Shown here piece by piece: positions 51,268 through 59,191 of a stretch of 64,000 bases of DNA. Numbering within the stretch: position 1 is the first letter of the stretch; each line of letters begins with the position of its first letter. The stretch is from a virus. Where the stretch lies: positions 40,108 through 104,107 of IMG/VR virus record IMGVR_UViG_3300005471_000011. One strand, written 5' to 3'. The notes beneath the pieces are model-generated. The model did no database searches and was not told the DNA's origin. It saw nothing but the letters and a program-made list of their open reading frames with translations. The position numbers and the translations under genes are program-made.

Positions 51268-51801
51268 ATGGAAGGTGCGACTAGAGAAGCGGTAATGGAT
51301 CATCCGCCAGTCCGAGATAATTGGTTTCAAGCCGTCCGTAGAGCCTTCAGCGCGCAGGTCAAGCCGTTTGCCGGCAAGCCGATCACCTACGTCGAAACGG
51401 GCTGCTGGTGCGGAGCCTCTGCGGAGTGGGTCTGCCAGAATCTGCTGACGCACCCAGATGCCTGCGGCTATGGCATCGACCCGTGGGTATCGATGGGCGG
51501 CAAGCACGACCAGAAACGCATGGATGAGATCGCGGCGTATGCTGACTTCGTGCTGGCGTTCCCGCATTTGAAGGTCGGGTCACTGGTCATCTGGGACGAC
51601 TACGGTATCGCGCTGCGCAAGCCGGACCATCCGATCCCTGACGTAGCGGCGGCGGTGGAGTCGATCATGCACTCATTCAAGATATTCCTGGAGCAGACCG
51701 GGCAGGGCAAGCAGTTCTACGCGCGAGTGGTGCGCAAACCGGAGCTGGGGCGGTATATTGGTCCCGAAGAAATTCTGCAAGGAGCACGCGATGCCGGTTG
51801 A
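51268..51801 (+). CDS. short methyltransferase-like protein, possibly internally deleted
   Basis: In this 177-residue protein TYVETGCWCGASAEWVCQNL is motif I and YGIDPWVSMGG the second strand. The protein then goes almost directly from KHDQKRMDEI to VLAFPHLKVGSLVIWDDYG. Full-length relatives have about 50 residues there, including the IDG-x-H motif seen at 51791. The loss is in frame, so the product may be a pseudoenzyme. A further partial methyltransferase pattern follows. Confidence 0.62.
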   Translation: MEGATREAVMDHPPVRDNWFQAVRRAFSAQVKPFAGKPITYVETGCWCGASAEWVCQNLLTHPDACGYGIDPWVSMGGKHDQKRMDEIAAYADFVLAFPHLKVGSLVIWDDYGIALRKPDHPIPDVAAAVESIMHSFKIFLEQTGQGKQFYARVVRKPELGRYIGPEEILQGARDAG

Positions 51802-52516
51802 AGTGCCGCCGCTGGAGTTGACGCCCGGCGAGTATTCTTACTCCCACGATTGGTTCGAGCGGGACTACGGCTCCAAGCCGCACCTGAAGCGAGAAAGCAC
51901 TCGGCAGCTCTACGAGCGGCTGCTGCTGCCGCAGAAGAACAAGATTCGCCGGATACTTGAAATAGGAATTTCCGAGGGCCGCAGCGTCGTCTGGTTCCTG
52001 CAAACAATGCAACCAACTGAATGGCTGGGAATCGATCCTTGGTTACCGGGGCGTTGGGAAACTTATCAGCCGGAGCATCGGCGCCGAAGGTTCTGGCACA
52101 ACATGGGCGTTCTTGCTGGGGTCCAAGAACTCGTTGGCTTTCCACGCAAGGCAGATTACGGACTGCCTCGCGAAACATTCCGGCTACTCGATTGCCACTG
52201 CGCCGTCGCCTGGGCGAGGAGCCAGGAATATCTTCAGCACCAATACATACAGGACTACGGCAAGGAGAAATTCGACCTGGTCATTATCGACGGATTACAT
52301 CATGGATGGGGGGCGCTTACAGACGCGGTGCTCTCGTTCGGCATCCTGCGCAACGGCGGGTTGATCATCTTTGACGACACCCATCGTCGTTGGCAGCACG
52401 GCAAGGCGCACGTCCACGAGGCGGTCAACGGCTTTCACATGGGCTTTGAAGGATGGGTGAGACGCGAATTCGAGAACGGCCGACAAACTTGGCTGCGTAA
52501 AATCAGGGATACGTAA
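51791..52516 (+). CDS. class I SAM-dependent methyltransferase
   Basis: This 241-residue protein has AAGGAGC 7 bases before the chosen ATG. RRILEIGISEGRSVVWFLQ is motif I, EWLGIDPWLPG the second strand, and FDLVIIDGLHHGWGALTDAV with LRNGGLIIFDDTH the catalytic core of the Methyltransf_24 group. Compared with its neighbour at 51268 it keeps the IDG-H region. The substrate is unknown but probably sugar-linked given the context. Confidence 0.78.
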   Translation: MPVEVPPLELTPGEYSYSHDWFERDYGSKPHLKRESTRQLYERLLLPQKNKIRRILEIGISEGRSVVWFLQTMQPTEWLGIDPWLPGRWETYQPEHRRRRFWHNMGVLAGVQELVGFPRKADYGLPRETFRLLDCHCAVAWARSQEYLQHQYIQDYGKEKFDLVIIDGLHHGWGALTDAVLSFGILRNGGLIIFDDTHRRWQHGKAHVHEAVNGFHMGFEGWVRREFENGRQTWLRKIRDT

Positions 52517-52517
52517 A

Positions 52518-52796
52518 ATGCGGCTCGACGTCAGCACGGAAACAAAAATCACCCGCTGGCAAAAAGGACGAAAGAGAACCGCTTGCGTCTTGCCGCCGGG
52601 ATATCGGGTGATCATCCGCGCGCCGAAACCGCTGTTTTTATGGGCGAGCACGCACGACGTTTGTTTCACACGGCTCCAGGATGCGCAGCGTGCCAAGGCT
52701 GCGCTGGAGCAAGCGGGTCTGGTCACATTTCAGGCGCTGATGAAAGCGGGACCGGAGAAGGTGCGGCAGATCATGCTTGAGGCAATGGCGTGGTAG
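52518..52796 (+). CDS. hypothetical small basic protein
   Basis: This 92-residue protein has a beta-rich, basic N-terminal half (TKITRWQKGRKRTACVLPPG) and a helical C-terminal half (QDAQRAKAALEQAGLVTFQA). It is not recognised. It is the last gene before the tRNA. Confidence 0.58.
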   Translation: MRLDVSTETKITRWQKGRKRTACVLPPGYRVIIRAPKPLFLWASTHDVCFTRLQDAQRAKAALEQAGLVTFQALMKAGPEKVRQIMLEAMAW

Positions 52797-52813
52797 CTCC
52801 TTGCGCCCCCCTG

Positions 52814-52841
52814 TTGACAAACCGGCACGGGCGGTTAAATT
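52814..52841 (+). promoter_or_regulatory. promoter of the tRNA gene
   Basis: TTGACA and TAAATT are 16 bases apart. The predicted start, 7 bases after the -10 box, is the first base of the tRNA. Confidence 0.75.
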
Positions 52842-52847
52842 GGTCGC

Positions 52848-52921
52848 CGTGGGGTGGAGCAGCCCGGTAGCTCGCGAGGCTCATACCCTCGAGGACGGCG
52901 GTTCAAATCCGCTCCCCACAA
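52848..52921 (+). tRNA. tRNA-fMet: initiator tRNA-fMet (CAT anticodon)
   Basis: This is a 74-nt cloverleaf: acceptor CGTGGGG/CCCCACA, D stem GAGC/GCTC, anticodon stem CGAGG/CCTCG around CTCATAC (anticodon CAT at 52882-52884), T arm GGCGG-TTCAAAT-CCGCT. Position 1 is C facing A72, an unpaired end found in bacterial initiators, and the D stem has A11-U24, a second initiator mark. The third mark, three G-C pairs at 29-31/39-41, is only partly kept: A29-U41 replaces G-C. CCA is not encoded. The 248 bases that follow hold no convincing gene. Confidence 0.93.
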
Positions 52922-53169
52922 CTTGCCGCGATCTCCCGCGGATAATCACGTCCAGGAGACAAACGAGCCAATAGACAAAATTCGAGCGCTGGCCCGGTCT
53001 GTGGGTAGTCAATCCCGCAGTCATCCACTTGCGAATATCAGCGGCCTTCTTTGGCCCACCTGGACGGACGTCGTAGGGGAGAGGGAGAGCTGGGCCGGTG
53101 CTCGTTTTGCGCGCAGAGCCAGCGAAGCCTCACGCGAGCTTTGAGCCACGGACTGAAGGAACGACGGCT

Positions 53170-53925
53170 ATGGACGTCGGTGAGCGCCAGGCTGGCGCAG
53201 ACGGTAGGCGATTCGTAATCATCGGCATGGACGCTTTTAAGGCGATCAGCCAAGTCGGCCATTCAGGATTCTGCGTGCTGGCAGCGCTCAACTCTTATGC
53301 GGACCAGCACGGCCGCTGCTGGCCTTCCCTGGAGCGATTGGCAGCCTTGACGTGCCTGAAAAAGCGGGCGGTCCAGAACGCTCTTGGAAAGCTCAGGAAA
53401 GCCGGTCTGGTGTCCTGGAAGCCGCATTATACCGGCAATCTAACCCAGACTTCCAATCACTACTTAATCGCGGTCAATGCCCTACCGTTGGTAGGGCGCA
53501 CCAAAATGCGCGGGGAGGGCGCACCGGAGTGCGCGGGGAGGGCGCACCAAAATGCGCCCGAACTAGACCAGGGTGAACTAGACCAGGGTGAACTAGAAGT
53601 GATTGACCATGTAAATGTCTTTGTTTCTTGTGAAGACTGGCAAGCGAAATTTAATGAATTCGTTTCCATGCTGCCGCGTCGCGCCGCGCCGGAGGACCGG
53701 GCGTTTGTTGGCCAGCTTGCGTGGCTGCTGAAATCTGGGGCCAATATCTGGCCGAAGATCCGTGACGCATTCGCCGGTGTCAAAGCGTGCCGGCCAAGGC
53801 ACCCGGTCGCCTATCTGCGGACGATCCTCAACGGCACGGTCGGTGAGGAGACGCTGAAGGCAATGCTGCGCCGAGCGCCGAGCTATGACGAATCCCGACG
53901 TCAACTTAAAGGAGCAGTCGCCTGA
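53170..53925 (+). CDS. replication initiation protein, lambda O-like (HTH_36)
   Basis: In this 251-residue protein, residues ~20-95 are a winged helix of the HTH_36 type: FCVLAALNSYADQHGRCWPS, LERLAALTCLKKRAVQNALG, LRKAGLVSWKPHYTG. A Gly/Glu-rich linker encoded by DNA iterons follows, and then a helical C-terminal domain (AFVGQLAWLLKSGANIWPKI) that could contact the helicase. The DnaB gene follows with a stop/start overlap. This is the O/DnaB order of lambdoid replication modules. The start was set where AAGGAA precedes ATG. Confidence 0.82.
   Translation: MDVGERQAGADGRRFVIIGMDAFKAISQVGHSGFCVLAALNSYADQHGRCWPSLERLAALTCLKKRAVQNALGKLRKAGLVSWKPHYTGNLTQTSNHYLIAVNALPLVGRTKMRGEGAPECAGRAHQNAPELDQGELDQGELEVIDHVNVFVSCEDWQAKFNEFVSMLPRRAAPEDRAFVGQLAWLLKSGANIWPKIRDAFAGVKACRPRHPVAYLRTILNGTVGEETLKAMLRRAPSYDESRRQLKGAVA
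53495..53660 (+). other. candidate replication origin inside the O-like gene
   Basis: Three iterons of the form GGCGCACC-NNA/AA-TGCGC start at 53495, 53518 and 53541, exactly 23 bp apart. Each is a near-palindrome (GCGCA...TGCGC). Then come two full copies and one partial copy of GAACTAGACCAGGGT (53560, 53575, 53590). An AT-rich stretch with TGTAAATG and AAATTTAATGAATTC lies at about 53608-53662. The 23-bp period is not a multiple of three, so the copies are read in three frames, which points to selection on DNA. Confidence 0.82.
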
Positions 53926-55370
53926 TGCAACCAAACGGCAAAGTTAAAACAAACGGCAAGCAGAATGGAAAACAGAACGGCGCATCGCCAGTTGCCGAGT
54001 TTCTTGAGCGACAGCAACCGTTCGACCTCAAGGCGGAGTGTTCGCTGCTCGGCAGCGTGATCCTGATGAACGAGGCTATCGATGAGACGTCGCTGATCCT
54101 CAAGGCGGAAGACTTCTACGACGATGCCAATGAAAAAATCTACCGCCAGTTCCTTAAGCTCCACGACGAAGGCAAGAAGATCGACAGCACGCTGCTCGTT
54201 GACCGACTGAAGAAGGACGGGGACTTCGAGGCCATCGGCGGCGCGGCGTACCTGTCCAAGCTGATCAACTGCGTGCCCAACGCGGCGCACGCGGCCTATT
54301 ATGCCGAGATCATCCGGGACGCGGCGGTGCTGCGCAAGATCATCCTGCGGTCCACGGAGCTGCTGCGCGACGCTTACGACCGGGCATGCGAGCCGGCGGA
54401 CCTCGTCGGCATGGCGGAGAACTACTTCGCGGAGATAGCCGAGCAGGCATTGAACTTGAACGTTGAGCCAGAAAACTTCGGGCCGGTAATGATGCGATCC
54501 CTCGCCGAACTGGAAAAGCGCATGAGCGGCGAGTCATCGCTTGGCGTAGCATCTGGAATTCACAGATTTGATGACATCGTGGGCCTGAAGGCAGGGGCTA
54601 TGACGGTGATCGCTGGAAATAGTTCAATGGGCAAGTCAGCTTGTGCCGGCGGAATTGCGGTTCACGTTGCCAAACACTCGCACGGCGCGGTCCTGTTTGT
54701 CAGTTTAGAGATGACCGAGTTGGAAATGACTGACCGCGTGCTCGCGGCAGAGGCTCGCGTGGAATACTGGCGCATGACCAACGGAACACTCAGCACGGAC
54801 GATCGCCAGCGGATCGTTGAGCAAGCGAACGCTCTGAGCAACATTAAATTATTCATAGAAGATTCGCCGGGCATGACGGTATCGCAGATCGCGGCGCAAG
54901 CGAGGCGCATCAAACGCAAGCACGGGCTTGCGTTGCTAGTGGTCGATTACATCGGACTCGTCGAGCCAGACAATCCGAAAGACAACCGGCAGGAGCAGAT
55001 CGCCAAGATAAGCCGGAAGCTTAAGATGATGGCAAGAGAACTGAGCGTCCCGGTGATTTGCCTTGCGCAGCTCAATCGAAATGTTGAAAACGCCAAGGAT
55101 TGCAGGCCGCGCCTGTCACATCTGAGGGAATCGGCAGCAATCGGCCAGGACGCCGACAACGTGCTGTTCGTCCACCGTCCCAAGTATTACCTACGCGAGA
55201 TGCCAAGCGACGGCAGCGGGGAGGAGGCGGAGATATTGCTGGCCAAGGCGCGCAACGCGCCCACGCGGGAGATCAAGATGCTGTGGTTCGGCAAGTGGAT
55301 GCGGTGGGAGAACCCGGCGTCTCCGCAGCACCAGAATTTTAGCGCGCCGTACAGCGACGGAGGGTTCTGA
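53925..55370 (+). CDS. dnaB: replicative DNA helicase, DnaB family
   Basis: This 481-residue protein has a Lys/Asn/Gly-rich N-terminal tail, then the DnaB N-terminal domain (KAECSLLGSVILMNEAIDET), and the RecA-like motor with Walker A GNSSMGKS (231-238), LFVSLEMTELEMTDRVLAAE, Walker B LALLVVDYIGLV, and the late QLNRNVE and LRESAAIGQDADNVLFVHRP. All are DnaB hallmarks; the Walker A wording GNSSMGKS deviates slightly from the common GRPSMGKT. It unwinds DNA at the fork as a hexamer, presumably loaded by the preceding protein. Confidence 0.95.
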   Translation: MQPNGKVKTNGKQNGKQNGASPVAEFLERQQPFDLKAECSLLGSVILMNEAIDETSLILKAEDFYDDANEKIYRQFLKLHDEGKKIDSTLLVDRLKKDGDFEAIGGAAYLSKLINCVPNAAHAAYYAEIIRDAAVLRKIILRSTELLRDAYDRACEPADLVGMAENYFAEIAEQALNLNVEPENFGPVMMRSLAELEKRMSGESSLGVASGIHRFDDIVGLKAGAMTVIAGNSSMGKSACAGGIAVHVAKHSHGAVLFVSLEMTELEMTDRVLAAEARVEYWRMTNGTLSTDDRQRIVEQANALSNIKLFIEDSPGMTVSQIAAQARRIKRKHGLALLVVDYIGLVEPDNPKDNRQEQIAKISRKLKMMARELSVPVICLAQLNRNVENAKDCRPRLSHLRESAAIGQDADNVLFVHRPKYYLREMPSDGSGEEAEILLAKARNAPTREIKMLWFGKWMRWENPASPQHQNFSAPYSDGGF

Positions 55371-55882
55371 TGAAACCGATTCAGGTTGACGCATCTCAAT
55401 TTCGCCCGCTTATGCCGACAGCGTCATTGATCTTGCTTGAGAAAATCCACGGCTGGAAATGGTGGTCCTATTTAGCAACGCAGAGAAATGCTGACGGCAA
55501 GCGCGAGAAACTGCGGGTGCGTACACTTCGCGATCCAGACTTTCCAAACGATCGGTGGAAAAGATGGGGCGCAGAACCGGACGTTCAACTGCGAATGGCC
55601 GACGGCAACGAGCCGCTGATGCGCATCGAAGGCACCGGCGATGCCATGAGCTTGCCGATCTATCCTTACTTAGAGGGTGACGATGGAGACGCTGCCGAAA
55701 TGCTGACGCTGATTGCCAAGGCAGGTTGGCGAGTATCGGCAACGTTCGGATCAAAGCAAGTTGCCGTAGTGCTTTCATGCGCGACCACAATGATCGCAGG
55801 ACATGGCGAGCGATTAGCACATGCCGCGTGTGAGGCCGCAATGTTGCTTCCGAACGACTGGAAACTGAAGGCGCGAATATGA
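55370..55882 (+). CDS. phage ABA-sandwich-like protein, second copy
   Basis: This 170-residue protein overlaps the helicase stop (TGATG). ILLEKIHGWKWWSYLATQRN carries the same GWKW landmark as the protein at 50734, and the C-terminus (RLAHAACEAAMLLPNDWKL) matches the family's closing helix. The function is unknown. Confidence 0.64.
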   Translation: MKPIQVDASQFRPLMPTASLILLEKIHGWKWWSYLATQRNADGKREKLRVRTLRDPDFPNDRWKRWGAEPDVQLRMADGNEPLMRIEGTGDAMSLPIYPYLEGDDGDAAEMLTLIAKAGWRVSATFGSKQVAVVLSCATTMIAGHGERLAHAACEAAMLLPNDWKLKARI

Positions 55883-56312
55883 AATGCCTCACGATCTGCC
55901 AGCCGCACACATTTTTCATCTTTGCAACGCCGGCGCAGGCTTAACGCAACCCAAGCGAATCGAGAACCGCGAATGGGACACGAACCATCGCGGACCGCTG
56001 CTGATCCACGCCGGCAAGAGCCGCGCATGGTTCAAGGAGTTCGTCAACGAGGTCCATTGGCCGCCGATGACGTTCGGCGCTATCGTCGGCGTGGTAGATT
56101 TACTCGACGTGTGGTGGTGTGAAGCCACGGCACAAGCACCGGAATGGATTTGGTCCCACGAACATCGCGACCCATTCGCGCAGTATTGGTGGTTGCTCGG
56201 AAACGTGCGCAAGTTCGCGGAGCCAGTTCCGTTCCGCGGCGCGCAGGGGTTGTTCAACGTGCCGGCTGGCGCGGTCGCTTCGCAGCTCGCGTTGACGAAC
56301 GCAGCTAAATAA
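55879..56312 (+). pseudogene. ASCH/PUA-type gene with a -1 frameshift
   Basis: ATG at 55879 overlaps the preceding stop (ATGA) and opens MKCLTICQPHTFFIFA, the usual QP-containing start of ASCH-domain proteins, but reaches a stop at 55942-55944. The continuation LTQPKRIENREWDTNHRGPL, then LIHAGKSRAWF and the rest of the domain, lies in the -1 frame and runs to 56312. A run of five T near 55912 is one likely place for a lost base. It is a broken gene, a sequencing error, or less likely programmed frameshifting. Confidence 0.8.
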
Positions 56313-56320
56313 TGTAAAAT
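56292..56320 (+). promoter_or_regulatory. sigma70-type promoter
   Basis: TTGACG and TAAAAT are separated by 17 bases. They overlap the 3' end of the ASCH gene. Transcription would begin near 56327, so the ATG at 56342 with GGAGGA before it is the better start of the next gene. Confidence 0.78.
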
Positions 56321-56341
56321 GCTGGCATGGAGGAACATGCG

Positions 56342-57040
56342 ATGCGAGAAGGCGATAAAGAATTCCAAGACCAAACGATCACCAAGGTTGAAGATTACGG
56401 AGGCTCGTGGGCCGTCACGGGCGATTGCGGAACGCTGTGCATCCCCAAGTACAGCCAGACGCCAAAGGTAGGCGATCCGATAACGTATTATGGGCGCGGT
56501 TTTGGATACCCGGTCCGCGGCGTGGTTATCAACGGCATAGAGGTCTATTACTCGACCGCCGCCGAATACGAGCAGAAGTGGCTAAGGGACCAGGAGGCCG
56601 CTCGGCTGAATCGCAACGCAGAGTACGCTGCCGCAAAGGACGGATTCACGGCTCGCATCAACGCACTGCCGGCACCGCTACAAAAGCGGTTATTCCAGTT
56701 CCGCGAGCGCAGCCGGGACTTTGGACCAGACTTCGAGGGCTACGAGTTAGCGACGGCGGAAATGGCGGCCGCGGTTGCGAAAGCGGCTGAGCTTCGCGTG
56801 GATGAATCAGCGGAAGCGTGGTTCAGGCGGTTCAAAGAGTCATCGTGGGAGTCGCAAGCTGCGATCTTCGGCAAGTCGTGCGATGGCGCATCCGGCAACA
56901 TGGCTAGCTTCGCTATTCGGCAAGCGTGGCTGCTGGTGACGCAGCCGGACCTCGTTCCCAAGGACCACGGAGCGTTGTGTATTCTCGTCGGCTGTGATGG
57001 ATTCAAGGCGTGCGATTCCTACATGGCGAAACACGCATGA
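56342..57040 (+). CDS. hypothetical protein
   Basis: This protein has ~232 residues; a start five codons upstream is possible. The N-terminal ~80 residues form a beta-barrel-like domain (SWAVTGDCGTLCIPKYSQTP, VGDPITYYGRGFGYPVRGVV) and the rest is helical (TARINALPAPLQKRLFQFRE; AWFRRFKESSWESQAAIFGK). No motif assigns a function. It leads a new transcription unit in the replication half. Confidence 0.68.
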   Translation: MREGDKEFQDQTITKVEDYGGSWAVTGDCGTLCIPKYSQTPKVGDPITYYGRGFGYPVRGVVINGIEVYYSTAAEYEQKWLRDQEAARLNRNAEYAAAKDGFTARINALPAPLQKRLFQFRERSRDFGPDFEGYELATAEMAAAVAKAAELRVDESAEAWFRRFKESSWESQAAIFGKSCDGASGNMASFAIRQAWLLVTQPDLVPKDHGALCILVGCDGFKACDSYMAKHA

Positions 57041-57303
57041 TCCAAAACTATTTCGGCATCTACCACGAGGAGCCTTGGCGCGGGGACGACCCGCTGTGCA
57101 TTGGCTGCGTGCGCGCCGCCACTGACCTGGAAGCGGAGAAGTACGTGGATATGTTCCTCGTCCGCTTGCGCGGCGGCGAGCGGCTGGTGGCGGTTCCGTG
57201 CGAGGGCATGGCGACGGTGCGAGCGTGCCAGACAGCAAACCGCCGGCGGATGAAGATCAACCGGGACTGCGCGGAGATCGTCAAGAGATTGGGGCTGAAC
57301 TGA
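57037..57303 (+). CDS. hypothetical small protein
   Basis: This 88-residue protein starts at the ATG overlapping the previous stop. It is mixed alpha/beta with VDMFLVRLRGGERLVAVPCE and a basic helical end. It is not recognised. Confidence 0.58.
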   Translation: MIQNYFGIYHEEPWRGDDPLCIGCVRAATDLEAEKYVDMFLVRLRGGERLVAVPCEGMATVRACQTANRRRMKINRDCAEIVKRLGLN

Positions 57304-57872
57304 TGCGCCGCTTGACCGCTTACGACTATTTCGACGTGGTGCAATGGCTGCAACAGCTCGCGCGCTGCGGCATGTCCGGCACTGGCTGGTCAAATCTTCG
57401 CAAGGAACAGTCCTGCGACATGGCGCTGCGGGCGGCGATTCACGGCGGCGCGAAGTTTCCGCGAGACGCTTTTATCAAAGGCGGCGTGTGGCACCCGGAA
57501 TGGGTTTATGCTTTGGCATGCGAGGTGAATAATCGCTCGGCATGCTTGGCGCTGGAAAAATATCTCGGTCGTCCAGCGTTGATCTGGGATGGTCAGCGGA
57601 TGCATGAAGGATTTCAGTTCTGGCATGAGGGCATGCACCGGCATTGGCGGATCAACTCGTTCGGCAAGGATCATCAAGGCTGGTACGCGAACGCGGTCAA
57701 CATTACGCACATCGAAAAGCAGGAAACAATTCGGCACATGAACCTGGACGAGAAGGAGCCGAAGAACGAGCTACCGAAAGGCGAGCGGCGGCGGATGCGT
57801 TTCTATCACGCGGAGCTTGTCGAGCGCGAGCGGCAGCGGTTGGCGGCAAAAAAGCCGAAAGTGGCGGGCTGA
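57303..57872 (+). CDS. hypothetical protein, Trp-rich
   Basis: This 189-residue protein has many Trp and His residues (FQFWHEGMHRHWRINSFGKD) and a basic coiled C-terminus (RFYHAELVERERQRLAAKKP). It is coupled to the preceding stop by TGATG. The function is unknown. Confidence 0.62.
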   Translation: MRRLTAYDYFDVVQWLQQLARCGMSGTGWSNLRKEQSCDMALRAAIHGGAKFPRDAFIKGGVWHPEWVYALACEVNNRSACLALEKYLGRPALIWDGQRMHEGFQFWHEGMHRHWRINSFGKDHQGWYANAVNITHIEKQETIRHMNLDEKEPKNELPKGERRRMRFYHAELVERERQRLAAKKPKVAG

Positions 57873-57876
57873 ACTA

Positions 57877-58428
57877 ATGGCAATGCGACTCTACGATGCC
57901 AGCGAAGCAGGGGCGGACGGTTATCCTCTGGCGTGGCACGAGACGATCAAGCACCTTGTGCGTCAGCAAGCAGGCAATCGCTGCGTCCGCTGCAAGCACC
58001 CATATCAGAACGGCGAGCACTGGCGCGGTGAGTGGACGCCTTGCGATGAGCAATGCGAGCATGCCGGGCCATTCAGATTCCGGCGAGGCGTTTCCAGTGA
58101 GTGGATACTGCGAGAAATATCGAAGCCAAATAACTTTACGCGGCTTGAAGCTCAGTGGCGAATCTTGACCGTTCATCATTTATCCGGTCAGAAATTAGAT
58201 TGCCGCTGGTGGAATCTTGCGGCGCTTTGCCAGCGCTGCCATCTAACGATCCAAGGTCGAGTCAAGATGCACCGCCCGTGGTTGCTCGACCACTCAGAAT
58301 GGTTCAAGCCTTACGTCGCTGGCTATTACGCTTGGCAATTTCTAGGCCAGGAGTTAGCCCGCGAAGTTGTCCTTGAGCGTCTCGACGAGTTGCTGCTTCT
58401 TGGTCGCGGTGGGGTGGTCCATGCCTGA
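57877..58428 (+). CDS. HNH endonuclease
   Basis: In this 183-residue protein CVRCKH near residue 35 gives the first metal-binding pair. ILTVHHLSGQKLDCRWWNLA and ALCQRCHLTIQGRV form the HNH core (His-His, Asn, Cys-x2-Cys-His). Such stand-alone HNH proteins serve in packaging, recombination or mobility. No terminase lies beside it, so a DNA-processing role with the RusA-like gene next to it is possible. Confidence 0.82.
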   Translation: MAMRLYDASEAGADGYPLAWHETIKHLVRQQAGNRCVRCKHPYQNGEHWRGEWTPCDEQCEHAGPFRFRRGVSSEWILREISKPNNFTRLEAQWRILTVHHLSGQKLDCRWWNLAALCQRCHLTIQGRVKMHRPWLLDHSEWFKPYVAGYYAWQFLGQELAREVVLERLDELLLLGRGGVVHA

Positions 58429-58816
58429 TTCCCTGACCATCACGATCCCCATGCCGCCAGAGGCAACACATCCCAATTCCAGGCCAAGCTTGCGCCTGCT
58501 CATGTCCTCCAAGAAGAGCCAGCGCAGCGACGCACATTTGGCAGCGCTGGCCGATATGCAGGCCCAGAACCTGGAGAAGCCTCACTGGCAGCGGGCGACG
58601 ATCCAGGCGACGTTCCACAAGCCGAGCAGGCGGGCTCGCTTGCATGACCAGGACGGGATTACCGCGTGGCTGAAGGCGACGGCGGACGGAATTCAGGACG
58701 CAGGCGTGGTCGCGGACGATTGTGGGTTGGTGTGGTTGCCACCGGTGCAGATACTCGGTCCTACGGCTGGGCCGAAGCCAAAGGTGGTGATCGTGGTCAC
58801 TGAAATCAAGGAGTAG
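58421..58816 (+). CDS. rusA: RusA-like Holliday junction resolvase
   Basis: In this 131-residue protein LTITIPMPPEATHPNSRP is the usual opening strand. RLHDQDGITAWLKATADGIQ and DAGVVADDCG contain the acidic set (Asp77, Asp79, Asp99/100) and Lys85 that bind metal in RusA. It would cut recombination junctions before packaging or during replication. The start overlaps the HNH gene. Confidence 0.82.
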   Translation: MPDSLTITIPMPPEATHPNSRPSLRLLMSSKKSQRSDAHLAALADMQAQNLEKPHWQRATIQATFHKPSRRARLHDQDGITAWLKATADGIQDAGVVADDCGLVWLPPVQILGPTAGPKPKVVIVVTEIKE

Positions 58817-58818
58817 CA

Positions 58819-59190
58819 ATGTCGCTTTTGCAAATCCCGCCAGATGTGTCGGTTCTCAACTGCGGAGCCGGAGACATGACGTTCTCTTTCGATGGAAAAG
58901 ACCCGCTGGAATGCGCCCGCGCTGAGCGCGTCATTAAGGACATGCTGAAACGCGGCTACCTGCTATTTGCCAAGGTCAAAGACAAGTTGACCCGCGTGCT
59001 GGAATTCGACGCCAAGACGCACGAGTACATCATCGCGGACGGACCGGAGAATGCCCCGGCTGCATTCGACGAAGGCGATCCGAAGGTGAAAGACCAGGTC
59101 GTCAAGAAACATGCCGGGAGGCCACGCAATATCCGCGTCCCGGCCAAGGGTACTCCAGTCACTGGCATTGCACCGACGGCAGGCGGCTAA
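58819..59190 (+). CDS. conserved hypothetical phage protein
   Basis: This 123-residue protein has DMTFSFDGKDPLECARAERV followed by KDMLKRGYLLFAKVKDKL and a basic, Pro-rich end with VPAKGTPVTGIAPTAGG. The closing Gly-rich motif is seen in several uncharacterised phage proteins. AAGGAG precedes the start. Confidence 0.64.
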   Translation: MSLLQIPPDVSVLNCGAGDMTFSFDGKDPLECARAERVIKDMLKRGYLLFAKVKDKLTRVLEFDAKTHEYIIADGPENAPAAFDEGDPKVKDQVVKKHAGRPRNIRVPAKGTPVTGIAPTAGG

Positions 59191-59191
59191 C

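Noticed and set aside
52848-52921. Elongator tRNA-Met.
   Set aside because: The C1-A72 mismatch and A11-U24 pair point to the initiator class.
52922-53169. Further tRNA or small gene after the tRNA.
   Set aside because: No cloverleaf and no frame with a ribosome site, motif or coupling was found in these 248 bases.
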